Origin: an uncultured Prevotellaceae bacterium | Lineage (GTDB): Bacteria; Bacteroidota; Bacteroidia; Bacteroidales; Bacteroidaceae | NCBI GenBank assembly: GCA_900318775.1 | Contig: ONLY01000021.1 | Coordinates: forward strand, 1 to 49,958 | DNA length: 49,958 nucleotides | Direction: 5' to 3' | Shown here: in pieces, positions 16,428 through 25,139 of the stretch | How positions within the stretch are numbered: the stretch's first letter is position 1 | Layout: the number at the start of each line of letters is the position of its first letter | Notes under the pieces: generated by a model | Seen by the model: the letters and a program-made list of their open reading frames with translations, nothing else | Told to the model about the DNA's origin: nothing | The model's database searches: none | Position numbers and translations under genes: made by a program

Positions 16428-19378
16428 AAGCGTCCGCCGCCTCCACTGAAGCCGCCTCCGCCACCGAAGCCTCCGCGTCCGCCGCCACCACCGCCACGGA
16501 AGTCCTGACCACCGAAGTCGGGGCGCTCGTTCATGAAGCTGCGCATGTCGCGCAGGTTCTGTCGTGAGTTTTTGTCGCCGAAGAGATTGAAGCGGTAGAT
16601 GAAGTGTGCCATCACGTAGCTGTAGATGCTGTTGGTCTCGCGGTCCTGGCGCGAGTAGGCGCTGATGGTGCGGCTGATGTTGCTGCGCTTGTGCAGGAGG
16701 TCATATGCCTGGAGCGACACGGTGGCTTGCTTCTTGCTGAGGAAGCGGTAGCTGACTTGCGCGTTCCAGATGAGCTCGTTGGTGTTCATGTTGGCTGAGG
16801 AATAGCCTCGGCGTGAGCTCATGTTGATGTCGGTGGAGAATCCGAAGCCGCTGTTGAAGTTGCCCGTGGAAGAGAGCCCGTAGTGGTAGTTGTAGGTGCT
16901 CTGGTTGTTGGCTGCCACCATTCCGCTGGATGTCTTGGACCAGTTGATGCTTCCGTTGGCGCGCACGTCGAAGTTGCCCAGGCGCAGCGTGATGCTCAGG
17001 TTCTCGCCCAGGGAGCTTTGCTTCACGTCGTTCTTGTAGGTGGCCTTGTTCTGGTAGATGTAGCCCACGTTGTGGCGCAGCGATGCGGAGGTGTTGGTGT
17101 TGAGCGTCAGCTTCTCCCATCCCAGCGGTGTGTTGAAGCCGATGTTGCCGCTGATGCTCCAGTTGCCGTTGATGTTCTCTGGACGGGTAATCTGTCCGCC
17201 TGTCTCCTCGATATACTCGGTGCGGTTGCTGATGCTGTTGCGTGTGGTGTTGTAGGAGAAGCGTCCGAAGACAGATTGCTTGGTGGCTTCGAAGTAGTTG
17301 TTGTAGTCAAGATTGATGTTGTGCGTGAATGAGGGCTTCAGGTTCGGGTTGCCCTCGCGGATGTTGAGCGGGTTGCTGTTATCCGTCAGCGTGAAGAGGT
17401 CGGTCATGTCCGGCTGGCTGGTGTTGCCGCGGTAGGTGATGCGCAGGGTGTGCTGCCGGCTGAAGCGGAAGCGCGCGTTGAGAGAGGGGGTGATGCGCGA
17501 GATGTCGCGGCTGGCAATGGTGTCCAGTCCCTGATACTGGTACTTCATCTCCTGGTTCTGCTGCTCGATGCGGATGCCGGCGCTGATGTTGAGCAGCGAG
17601 GTGATGAAGCGCAAGGAGAAGTCGATGTTGTGCGTCTTGTTGATGTTGTCGGTATAGCGAGAGAGAGAGTCGCTGAGGAACTCGAAGTAGTTGGGAGGGA
17701 GCATGCCGTACTGCCCGTAGTTTTCCCATAGCTCCTGCCCGATTTCGTCTTCCTTGGCAAAGTCGTAAGTCTGTCCGTCGCTGTGGCGCTTGGAGTAGTT
17801 GTAGCTGTAGTTGAGCTGTGCAAAGAGATTGCGCAGGATGGGCTCGGAGTAGGAGAGTCCCAGGCTGTAGTTCTTGTTGTCGGACGGATTGTTGCGGTGG
17901 CGGAACGTCAAGTCGGTGGCTCCTTCGCGCTGGTGGTAGATGACGTTGGAGAAGTTGAAGCTCTTGTTCTTGTTGTCGCTCACCGAGCCGTTGAAGCGCA
18001 GGCTGATGTTGCGCCCGTTGCGTCCTGTCACAGCCTTGGGGCCAAACCACGGTCCGCCGCCCAGCTGGCGGTTGAGCATGAGATTGCCGCTGATGTTGTA
18101 GTTGTCGCCATCGCTCCAGTTTCTGGACGTGTTCTCGTTGATTTTGATAGTCTCGTCAATGTCGCCCATCTGGTTGAGCGGGTTGGTGATGCCATTCTGG
18201 TAAGGGTCATCGTTGAAGGTGGCCGACGCATTTCGCGACGAGCTCTTGGAGTCGCCCTTGGAGAAGCGTGGCTGGAAAACTAATGTGGTGAGCGAGTCTA
18301 TTCTCCATTCAGCCTTGAAGTCGCCGTTGACATTGGTGTTCCGGTTGATGTTCTTGTTGTGGCTGTTGCTGAACGAGGCATTTGTCGAGACGAAATTCTG
18401 GGTGCTGTTGAACGTCTGGTTGTCGCTCTTGTTGTAGTTGTAGCGGATGTTGCCGCCAAACTCGAAATTCTTCACGTCAAAGACCAAGCGCCCGCCAATC
18501 TGCTTGTTGGTCGTGTTGCCGTTGTTGCCCGTATTGTTCTGCGAACCCAGCACGTTCGACTGGAAATTCTCCTTGAAGCGGTTCACCATCACACGGCCCG
18601 AATAGCGGTCGTAGGAACCGTAGCCAGCATCCACATTGCCAAACCAGCCTTTCTGCATGCCCTTTTTGATGGTGAGGTCAATCACCGTCTCCTCTTCACC
18701 GTCGTCAATGCCTGTGATGCGGCTGAAGTCTGACTGCTTGTCGTAGGTTTTCACCTTGTCAACAATCTCGGCAGGCAGATTCTTCATGGACATGTTCTGG
18801 TCGTTGCCAAAGAATTCTTTGCCGCCCACCAGAATCTTCTTCACGGTCTTGCCGTTCACCTTGATAACGCCATCTTCAATTGTCACGCCAGGCAGCTTCT
18901 TGATGAGCTCTTCCAGCACGCTTCCTTCTGGCACTTTGAAAGCATCGGCATTGAAGATGAGCGTGTCTTCCTTTACTTCCACTTCCTTCATCTGTGCCGT
19001 CACCACGGCTTGCTTCAGCTCCACGGTGTTGGGCACCAGCATCACAGTGCCAATGGCCATCGTGCCTTTGTTCTCGGCGCTCTTGACGTTGATGGTGCGG
19101 TAGAAGTTGTGGTAGCCCACATAAGATATTTTCAGCAGGTAGGTGCCATCCTTCACATTCTTCAGATTGAAAGAGCCGTCGTTGGCTGTTGTTCCGCCTG
19201 TGACCATGCGCGCTGTGTCGGGAGTCATCACCAGAACGGTGCTGCGCAGGAGCGCTTCACCATTTTCGCTGTCCACCACCTTGCCTTTCAATAGTGTTTG
19301 GGCGGTGGCCATTTGAGCTGTTGCACAAAAGAGTAATAATAGTAGTAAAGGTAAAAGTTTTTTTTGTAAAGCTGTCAT
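16424..19378 (-). CDS. outer-membrane beta-barrel protein with carboxypeptidase-regulatory-like N-terminal domain
   Basis: A 984-residue TonB-dependent-receptor-like protein. Signal peptide 1-26 (ending ATAQMATA); a CarboxypepD_reg-like Ig domain about 29-112 (LLKGKVVDSENGEALLRSTV, GTYLLKISYVGY); a plug-like region about 118-230 (ELIKKLPGVTIEDGVIKVNG, VGGKEFFGND); then a long barrel rich in Asn, Ser and Tyr with alternating strands, as in the OMP_b-brl_3 family. The tail from about 950 is Gly/Arg/Phe-rich. No SusD-like partner lies next to it, so a polysaccharide-import role is not supported; the substrate is unknown. The stop overlaps the nspC stop. Confidence 0.85.
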   Translation of the reverse strand: MTALQKKLLPLLLLLLFCATAQMATAQTLLKGKVVDSENGEALLRSTVLVMTPDTARMVTGGTTANDGSFNLKNVKDGTYLLKISYVGYHNFYRTINVKSAENKGTMAIGTVMLVPNTVELKQAVVTAQMKEVEVKEDTLIFNADAFKVPEGSVLEELIKKLPGVTIEDGVIKVNGKTVKKILVGGKEFFGNDQNMSMKNLPAEIVDKVKTYDKQSDFSRITGIDDGEEETVIDLTIKKGMQKGWFGNVDAGYGSYDRYSGRVMVNRFKENFQSNVLGSQNNTGNNGNTTNKQIGGRLVFDVKNFEFGGNIRYNYNKSDNQTFNSTQNFVSTNASFSNSHNKNINRNTNVNGDFKAEWRIDSLTTLVFQPRFSKGDSKSSSRNASATFNDDPYQNGITNPLNQMGDIDETIKINENTSRNWSDGDNYNISGNLMLNRQLGGGPWFGPKAVTGRNGRNISLRFNGSVSDNKNKSFNFSNVIYHQREGATDLTFRHRNNPSDNKNYSLGLSYSEPILRNLFAQLNYSYNYSKRHSDGQTYDFAKEDEIGQELWENYGQYGMLPPNYFEFLSDSLSRYTDNINKTHNIDFSLRFITSLLNISAGIRIEQQNQEMKYQYQGLDTIASRDISRITPSLNARFRFSRQHTLRITYRGNTSQPDMTDLFTLTDNSNPLNIREGNPNLKPSFTHNINLDYNNYFEATKQSVFGRFSYNTTRNSISNRTEYIEETGGQITRPENINGNWSISGNIGFNTPLGWEKLTLNTNTSASLRHNVGYIYQNKATYKNDVKQSSLGENLSITLRLGNFDVRANGSINWSKTSSGMVAANNQSTYNYHYGLSSTGNFNSGFGFSTDINMSSRRGYSSANMNTNELIWNAQVSYRFLSKKQATVSLQAYDLLHKRSNISRTISAYSRQDRETNSIYSYVMAHFIYRFNLFGDKNSRQNLRDMRSFMNERPDFGGQDFRGGGGGGRGGFGGGGGFSGGGGRF

Positions 19379-19683
19379 ATAATGTGTTTGTAGTTATTTC
19401 TTTTTTATATGACGTGTTTCCCTCTGTTTCGTTTAATGTGGGAAGTGAAAAAGTGTGAATTGCTCCCCTTGGCTTCGTTTGAGGGAGGAATGAAAAAGTG
19501 CCAAACGCCAAATGCCAAATAAGAAATGAAAGGTTTTCGAGCGGCTTTTTTCATTTAAGAGTCGGAAGTAAATAGGGAAGTGAATGGCGTAGTTTTTTCC
19601 GCTATGCTCATGGAAGTCTTTTCTCGGCGCTCATGGAAGTGAAAAAGGGTGATTGTTAAGAGCAAAGAGAATAGAAAAAGATA
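19379..19683. other. intergenic stretch without a visible gene
   Basis: About 300 bases between the barrel gene start and the tRNA terminator. I see no convincing ORF. It holds a three-unit period-7 repeat (GCCAAAC, GCCAAAT, GCCAAAT at 19500-19520) and two copies of CTCATGGAAGT about 24 bases apart (19609 and 19633). No exact TAnnTTTG box for the barrel gene is visible, so its promoter is unclear. Confidence 0.6.
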
Positions 19684-19714
19684 AGCGGGTGTGTCTTTGA
19701 TTGACACACCCGCT
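19684..19714 (-). terminator. terminator of the tRNA-Asp pair
   Basis: Perfect 12-bp stem AGCGGGTGTGTC / GACACACCCGCT (19684-19695 with 19703-19714), 7-base loop. On the minus strand it is followed by ATCTTTTTC. It lies 10 bases downstream of the second tRNA's CCA. Confidence 0.85.
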
Positions 19715-19724
19715 CTCTGTGGGT

Positions 19725-19801
19725 TGGCGGTGCGTACGAGACTCGAACTCGTGACCCCCTGCGTGACAGGCAGATATTCTAACCTACTGAACTAACGCAC
19801 C
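19725..19801 (-). tRNA. tRNA-Asp (anticodon GTC), 3' CCA encoded
   Basis: Minus-strand cloverleaf: acceptor GGTGCGT / ACGCACC, D arm with GTTCAGTAGGTTAGAAT, anticodon stem-loop CTGCCTGTCACGCAG with anticodon GTC, T arm ACGAGTTCGAGTCTCGT and discriminator G. The next three bases on the minus strand are CCA. Without CCA the gene is 19728-19801 (74 nt). It is identical in its mature sequence to the copy at 19850-19923. Confidence 0.95.
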
Positions 19802-19849
19802 AGTGTTCCCTTTTGTTTATAGACTATGGAAAGCTTTTAGTCTTGTTAG

Positions 19850-19923
19850 CGGTGCGTACGAGACTCGAACTCGTGACCCCCTGCGTGACAGGCAGATATT
19901 CTAACCTACTGAACTAACGCACC
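19850..19923 (-). tRNA. tRNA-Asp (anticodon GTC), CCA not encoded
   Basis: Same 74-nt sequence as the neighbouring copy, with anticodon GTC and discriminator G, followed by CTA rather than CCA. It is first in the two-tRNA transcript driven from 19966-19996; the spacer between the copies is 48 bases. Confidence 0.95.
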
Positions 19924-19965
19924 GTTATTTTTTCTTGGGGAACCTCTGTTTCCCTTTTGCGAGTG

Positions 19966-19996
19966 CAAAGGTACAACATTTTGCGATACTGGCAAA
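19966..19996 (-). promoter_or_regulatory. promoter of the tRNA-Asp pair
   Basis: On the minus strand: TTTG (19993-19996), a 19-base spacer, TACCTTTG (19966-19973), 42 bases before the first tRNA. It fits the Bacteroidota consensus exactly. Confidence 0.85.
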
Positions 19997-20058
19997 GGAA
20001 ATGGAACCTTTTTTTATTTTTTTTTGAGGAAGTGCCCTGTTTCAGAGAGTTGGAAGGG

Positions 20059-20679
20059 TTACTCCTGCTCGTTTTCCACCAAAATGCTTGGGTCTGGCTC
20101 TGGTGTGGGCTCTGTGTCTTCAAGCGGGAACAGGCCCTTGGAAGAGTGGATGATGTAGTCGGTCATCTGCTCGTTGCTGCTGAAATCGTAGCCTGAAAGC
20201 TGGCGTGTCTCGCCGTCTATCTCCATATAGGCAGGAGAGTAGATGCGGTGGGACACCATGTCCCAGTAGAGAAGGGAGGTCTTGAATGTCTCGCCCTTGA
20301 GGTTCTTGACAAGCACTCTGCTACGAAGCTCCCATAGGCGCTTGCGGTTGTAGAAATATGCTGTATCTGCCGAGATGAAGGCATCAACCTGAAAGGATTC
20401 GTTGAACCGCTCCAGAAACAGCCCTTTCTCGAAAGCCCAGCGTTGTGGCTCTTTCTTGTCGTAGATATCCCACACTTCGGTGATGAGTTTGTAGCGGATG
20501 ATTCCAGAGTCACTCACCAAGGTGCTGACTCCGACAGAACGGAGGGTTGGCAGCGAGTCGCGCTCGCCAATATCTGGACCAGTGGGCTTGTCGTCGTGGC
20601 TGCATGCTGGAAAAAATAGCATTGCAGCAGCCATGATGACTGCCGCAACACTACATGTATGTGTGAGATTCTTTTTCAA
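20059..20679 (-). CDS. lptC: LptC-like lipopolysaccharide export protein (lipoprotein)
   Basis: A 206-residue protein with a lipoprotein signal (LFFPAC, lipobox cysteine at residue 26). The body (about 45-165) is a run of beta strands with LPTLRSVGVSTLVSDSGIIR and AFEKGLFLERF, the pattern of LptC/YrbK proteins that pass LPS from the LptBFG transporter to LptA. E. coli LptC is bitopic; Bacteroidota members are often lipoproteins. The acidic Pro/Glu-rich C-tail (TEPTPEPDP) is probably disordered. It is third in a minus-strand unit after the outer-membrane protein and the TPR protein. An LptF/G permease gene is at 25140-26399. Confidence 0.8.
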   Translation of the reverse strand: MKKNLTHTCSVAAVIMAAAMLFFPACSHDDKPTGPDIGERDSLPTLRSVGVSTLVSDSGIIRYKLITEVWDIYDKKEPQRWAFEKGLFLERFNESFQVDAFISADTAYFYNRKRLWELRSRVLVKNLKGETFKTSLLYWDMVSHRIYSPAYMEIDGETRQLSGYDFSSNEQMTDYIIHSSKGLFPLEDTEPTPEPDPSILVENEQE

Positions 20680-20760
20680 AACGAGTGCTTATACAATATA
20701 TATATAATAACCTCCAAAAGTTGTAATAGTCGTAAGGCTATCTGCTATTGCGCGGGCCTA

Positions 20761-22209
20761 TTAACGAAGACGGAGAGTAGTGGTCTCGCCTGCTACGCTA
20801 ACTGTTTGGCCTGCCTTGATGCCTGCAAAGAATGCCTCAGATTTTGGATAGAAGTGAGCGGCGTATGCTGCTGCCTGACGGCTGGCTTTGGCTGCAGATG
20901 ATGGGTCAACAGCTTTGGCACGGTTGCAGTAGTCGCTGGCAAGGCAGTAGTAGTAGCTTCTCTGCAGGTGGTCGCCAGAGGCAGAGCGTGCGATGCAGTT
21001 GGCCTGGAGCAGGTAAGCGCCACCGTTGGATGGGTTGTACTGGAGAGTCTTGCGGCAGTACTGGCGGCACTGGCCGAGGTTGCCCTTCTTGAACATGAGG
21101 GCTGCCACGATGTATGAGTATTTAGCCTTCTTCGCATTGTCTGACTCAAGACCGATGGCCTCGTCGAAGTACTTGATGGCACCGTTGAGGTCGCCTTCCT
21201 TCAGGAGCTTAGAAGCCTTACCGATGGCAGCCTGTGGAGTCTTGTTGATTTGGTAAGCATAGTCAGCTGCTACATAGTAGATGTTGGACTTGTCGCACTC
21301 AAAGTTGTTGAGGATGGCCAGAACAGAGTTGAGGTAAGCAAGGTTTGTCTTGTTGGCTTCAACCTGTGCGCCATAAATCTTCTCGAGGGCATCGCAGTCG
21401 GCAGCGCCAGAGGATACGAACAAGTCGTTGGCCTTGTTCTGTACTGGCTGGTAGTTGTCAACGATTTTCTGAGCTTCAGGAGCAAGCACCACCTGCTCAA
21501 CCCATTTTGTGGAATCTTCTGACTCTGGGTCGGCTGGGATGGTCTCTGAAGGATACTCCTTGGCCTGATCCAGCAGACGGTCACAGATTTCGTTGGTGTT
21601 CATGTAGTCCTGAATGAAATCCTGGCGGATATCGATGTTATCCTTATTCTGGAGAAAGCGGTTGTAAGAGCACTCGATGAAGCCAAAGAGCACGAAGCCC
21701 TCTGTGTTTGGTCCCATATCATCGATACCTTCCTTAAACATCTTGTATGCCACGTTGTTGTTCATCTCTGGGCAGAAGTAGTAGTAGTCATATGCTTTGC
21801 GGCAGATGATGTTGCCCTTAGTAGAAATTGTCTTAGGAGTGGCAAAAGAGTTGAGCGCTTCCAGATTCTTCAGGCGCTGGTCATAGATGTTCATGAGCTT
21901 GTCGAAGTATTCCTTCTTCTTGGCAGCGTCAGTTTCCTGCTGGATGAGCGTCTCGAACATCCAGGCACCATCGGTGTATACACGTACCATAGAGAGAGGA
22001 GCTTTGGTGAAGGCAAACTCCCATGGCTCGATTGCTTCCACATAGCTTCTGCGCTTGAAGGCATCCTGATAGAGCGACAGGCTGCCGAGCACGTCAATGG
22101 AGTCTTGACCGTGGCCAATGCGGTCGTTGAGGGATGTTCCCTTAAGGTTCTGTGCAGAGCCTGCAGCAGAAACGAGTGCGAGGGCACATGCAAATAAAAT
22201 CTTTTTCAT
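20761..22209 (-). CDS. secreted tetratricopeptide-repeat protein
   Basis: A 482-residue protein with signal peptide 1-19 (ending GSAQ). Helical repeats run through the protein; the clearest TPR units are in the C-terminal third (DLNGAIKYFDEAIGLESDN and NLGQCRQYCRKTLQYNPSN). It lies between an outer-membrane protein and LptC, an arrangement I recall from other Bacteroidales genomes, so a periplasmic role in envelope assembly is plausible but unproven. No enzymatic motif is visible. Confidence 0.75.
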   Translation of the reverse strand: MKKILFACALALVSAAGSAQNLKGTSLNDRIGHGQDSIDVLGSLSLYQDAFKRRSYVEAIEPWEFAFTKAPLSMVRVYTDGAWMFETLIQQETDAAKKKEYFDKLMNIYDQRLKNLEALNSFATPKTISTKGNIICRKAYDYYYFCPEMNNNVAYKMFKEGIDDMGPNTEGFVLFGFIECSYNRFLQNKDNIDIRQDFIQDYMNTNEICDRLLDQAKEYPSETIPADPESEDSTKWVEQVVLAPEAQKIVDNYQPVQNKANDLFVSSGAADCDALEKIYGAQVEANKTNLAYLNSVLAILNNFECDKSNIYYVAADYAYQINKTPQAAIGKASKLLKEGDLNGAIKYFDEAIGLESDNAKKAKYSYIVAALMFKKGNLGQCRQYCRKTLQYNPSNGGAYLLQANCIARSASGDHLQRSYYYCLASDYCNRAKAVDPSSAAKASRQAAAYAAHFYPKSEAFFAGIKAGQTVSVAGETTTLRLR

Positions 22210-22276
22210 AATAGTGATGGTTTAATTGTATTTTTTTTATTCGTTTATCTCTACCAATTCTTTGGTTTTGTCGATG

Positions 22277-22284
22277 CAAAATTA
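22277..22284 (-). promoter_or_regulatory. possible promoter -7 box of the TPR gene
   Basis: CAAAATTA on plus is TAATTTTG on minus, matching TAnnTTTG, 68 bases before the start. No TTTG is found at the right distance upstream. Confidence 0.35.
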
Positions 22285-22339
22285 TGGAACGGTTTTCTGA
22301 TTGCAGGGGGGTATTCCCTCTTTTTGGAAGGGGAAACTC

Positions 22340-23677
22340 CTATTGTACTCTCCACTTATAGAACCAGCGTTCGCTGAAGGTGAGGCCGAGACACAGCTTG
22401 AGATAATTCTCGGTCAGTTTGCTCTGTCGCTGTGTGGCGGCGTTCAGATAGGGGATATCCGTGTGCACCCATTGTACAGAGATGTTAATCTTCGGAACGT
22501 TGTGCCAGATGTTTCGGTTGGCAATTGGCATCGTGATGCCAGCAGAGACTCCTACCTCGCAAGGCTTTCCTGTGATGGAGCCTGTTGCATCTGCCTTGGC
22601 ATAAGACTGAGAGTAATAGCCGCCGACTTTGTAGCTGCACTTGTTGAAGTATTGGCTGGAAGATGGATTGGGTGTCCATTCCATGCCAGCTGCAGCTTTC
22701 CATCGGTCATTGAGCTGTCCGCGGTTGCTGCTGTATGTCTCTCTTGTGCCCGACTGGTCGGGGAAACGGCAAAGTCCCCATTTCTGAAGCTCGAAATCAA
22801 CACCCACGCGCAGTTTGTTTGCGTGGTAATAGGTGGCACCTATAGCAAAAGCGTTAGGCATTTGGAATGCATTCTTGATAGTGTCGGTCGATTCCGATTC
22901 AATAGCAGATGAGCTGGTGCGTGTTTCTGTCTTTCGGTAAGCTTCATTCGCTACCTTGTGACCAAAGGTGTATGTTCCACCGATGATTAACTGGTTGTCG
23001 TGGCCGAGGGGCTGGATGTACTGGAAACCACCTTGCAGATTGTAAGTGCTGATGTCTGCCGTGTAGACACGTGCCATCTTGAATACGGTAGATTCGCTGA
23101 ATGACATGGTCATGTTATGCGTGTAGTCACCCCAAAGATACCCCATATTGACACCAATGGACAGAGGCTTGAAAGGGCGCCATCCTATGCCAAGAAACAC
23201 CTCACGAAGTCCGCCGTCACCGCTGAAGCTATAATTGGAGGAGATATTCTCATTGCCTTCGAGTGGTTCTGCTGATGAAGCGAAGTTGTATTTGATGTTA
23301 GTTGTGGGCATGAGGCCGAGTGTGACACCCAGATGCTTGGCTGCCCGAAACTGGAACGCGAAATAGTCAAAACTGGAGTTTCGGATGTTCTGGCGCATGC
23401 CGCCCATCTTATGGTTGTTGTTCTGCAAGGATACGCCAAGGTCGAACAGGGCGGTGAGCGAATCTGCTTCGGAATAGGAGGCAGGGTTTGCTATGTTGAT
23501 TTCTTGTCCGTTCCGGAAGCCTTGGGCCACGCCAGCCATACCTTTGTTGAATCCCATGGCACGTTCAGACTGAATGCCAAAGCCATAGCGGGAGTAGGGC
23601 GAACTAATGCCATTTTGGGCATGGGCGTTAGCTGCGAGCCATGTTGTGATGAGGACAAGTGAAAATTTCTTGATCAT
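22340..23677 (-). CDS. outer-membrane protein, FadL/porin-like barrel of unknown substrate
   Basis: A 445-residue protein with signal peptide 1-20 (ending ANAHAQ). The opening NGISSPYSRYGFGIQSERAMGFNKGMAGV and NIANPASYSEADS resemble barrel proteins of the PorP/FadL type found in Bacteroidota, and the body shows alternating polar and aromatic strands with a final KWRVQ. It heads the unit with the TPR protein and LptC, from a clear promoter at 23709-23739. I do not recognise a specific function. Confidence 0.7.
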   Translation of the reverse strand: MIKKFSLVLITTWLAANAHAQNGISSPYSRYGFGIQSERAMGFNKGMAGVAQGFRNGQEINIANPASYSEADSLTALFDLGVSLQNNNHKMGGMRQNIRNSSFDYFAFQFRAAKHLGVTLGLMPTTNIKYNFASSAEPLEGNENISSNYSFSGDGGLREVFLGIGWRPFKPLSIGVNMGYLWGDYTHNMTMSFSESTVFKMARVYTADISTYNLQGGFQYIQPLGHDNQLIIGGTYTFGHKVANEAYRKTETRTSSSAIESESTDTIKNAFQMPNAFAIGATYYHANKLRVGVDFELQKWGLCRFPDQSGTRETYSSNRGQLNDRWKAAAGMEWTPNPSSSQYFNKCSYKVGGYYSQSYAKADATGSITGKPCEVGVSAGITMPIANRNIWHNVPKINISVQWVHTDIPYLNAATQRQSKLTENYLKLCLGLTFSERWFYKWRVQ

Positions 23678-23708
23678 TTTCTGTCGTTGGTGTCTATTTT
23701 TTGAAGTG

Positions 23709-23739
23709 CAAAATTACGCCTTTTTGTGTACTATTCAAA
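23709..23739 (-). promoter_or_regulatory. promoter of the outer-membrane protein - TPR - lptC unit
   Basis: Minus strand: TTTG (23736-23739), a 19-base spacer, TAATTTTG (23709-23716), 32 bases before the start codon. Confidence 0.75.
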
Positions 23740-23745
23740 ATTTGG

Positions 23746-23761
23746 ACTTGCCGAAGCAAGT
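23746..23761 (-). terminator. short hairpin after the DEAD-box gene
   Basis: ACTTGC-TTCG-GCAAGT on the minus strand, a 6-bp stem with a stable C(UUCG)G loop, 35 bases past the helicase stop and just upstream of the next promoter. The T run after it is weak (CCAAATTTTG), so termination may be partial. Confidence 0.5.
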
Positions 23762-23795
23762 TAAAAAAACTGAAAGGTCGTTATTCTTGGTAGTT

Positions 23796-25103
23796 TTACG
23801 CCTTTGGCGTTGTTTTTTGAGGTCTGCGCTTTTTGTGAGATGTTTGGCTTTTTCCCTTGGGGGCTGATTGATTCGCTTGAGCTCCCTTGCGTGGGCCGCG
23901 ATACCCATTACGGCTTCCATTGTGGCGACCTTTCGAAGCCGCCTTCCCTGTAGGCATCTGTGGCTTTTCACCACAGCCTTCAGGCAGTTCGGGCTTTTCT
24001 ATCTCCTTTTCAATCAGTTTCTCAATCTTGAGTAGGTGAGGCCAGTCTTTAGGGGTGACCAACGTGATGGCTTGCCCCTCTCTGTTTGCGCGTGCGGTAC
24101 GGCCGATACGGTGCACATAGTCTTCAGGATCTCGTGGTGCATCGTAATTGATGACCATCTGAATGTCATCGATATCAATGCCTCGGCTCACAATATCGGT
24201 TGCGATGAGGATGCTGATTCTGTGATTCTTGAAAGCCAGCATGACTTCCTCGCGCTCACGCTGCTCCAGGTCGCTGTGCATGGCGCCCACATTAAATCCC
24301 TTGCGTTTCAGCGTGAGGCTAAGCTCCTTGACTTTCATCTTGGAAGACGCAAAAAGAATGACGCGGTCCAGGTCTTCCTGGCGCAGCACCTTCTCAACAA
24401 TGCGGTCTTTCATGCCGTCATAGCAAAGATATGCTTGCTGCTGGATTTTCTCAGCAGGCTTAGATACGGCAATCTTCACTTCCACGGGGTCATGAAGAAT
24501 GTTCTGTGCCAGCTTTTGAATATTATCAGGCATCGTGGCAGAGAACATGATGGTTTGCCGTTCCTCAGACAGGTAGCTGGCAATCTTCATGATGTCGTCG
24601 TAGAAACCCATGTCAAGCATGCGGTCTGCTTCGTCAAGAATGAAAAAGGATACCTTCTTCAAGTCAATGTGACCTCCGTTCAGGTGGCTAATCAAGCGTC
24701 CTGGAGTGGCAATGATGATGTCTGCACCGAGTTCAAGCCCTTTACGTTCCTGTTCGAAACGGATGCCATCGTTGCCGCCATAGACAGCTACAGACGAAAC
24801 GCCGTCAAGATAGTATGCAAAGCCTTCTACTTGTTGGTCAATCTGCTGTGCCAGCTCGCGAGTGGGCGACATGATGATGCAGTTCACCGAGTCTTTGGGG
24901 TAATTGCCGTGACTGAGCTCGTCCAGCACAGGGAGCAGATAGGCTGCGGTTTTGCCTGTGCCTGTTTGTGCTATGCCCATGAGGTCACGTCCCTCCAGAA
25001 TCTTGGGGATAGCTTGCTCTTGTATGGGGGTGCACTGCTCGAAGTTCATAGCGTCTAGAGCATCAAGCAGTTCGTCTGAAATATTTAGTTCGTCAAAATA
25101 CAT
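23796..25103 (-). CDS. DEAD-box RNA helicase (RhlE-like)
   Basis: A 435-residue ATP-dependent RNA helicase, acting in RNA decay or ribosome assembly. Motifs in order: Q motif (FEQCTPIQEQAI), I AQTGTGKT (about 45-52), Ia PTRELAQQ, Ib TPGR, II DEAD in LDEADRMLDMGF, III SAT, V DIVSRGIDI, VI HRIGRTAR. The C-terminal tail (about 375-435) is Lys/Arg/Gly/Gln-rich and probably binds RNA. It follows the LptF/G gene by 36 bases in a run with lon and tgt. Confidence 0.93.
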   Translation of the reverse strand: MYFDELNISDELLDALDAMNFEQCTPIQEQAIPKILEGRDLMGIAQTGTGKTAAYLLPVLDELSHGNYPKDSVNCIIMSPTRELAQQIDQQVEGFAYYLDGVSSVAVYGGNDGIRFEQERKGLELGADIIIATPGRLISHLNGGHIDLKKVSFFILDEADRMLDMGFYDDIMKIASYLSEERQTIMFSATMPDNIQKLAQNILHDPVEVKIAVSKPAEKIQQQAYLCYDGMKDRIVEKVLRQEDLDRVILFASSKMKVKELSLTLKRKGFNVGAMHSDLEQREREEVMLAFKNHRISILIATDIVSRGIDIDDIQMVINYDAPRDPEDYVHRIGRTARANREGQAITLVTPKDWPHLLKIEKLIEKEIEKPELPEGCGEKPQMPTGKAASKGRHNGSRNGYRGPRKGAQANQSAPKGKSQTSHKKRRPQKTTPKA

Positions 25104-25139
25104 TTGTGATATAATGTAAAGTGTTAATGTCTAATATTG

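Noticed and set aside
16424..19378. SusC-type polysaccharide importer
   Set aside because: The N-terminal domain and plug fit, but no SusD-like lipoprotein is adjacent and the barrel fits the OMP_b-brl_3 group better.
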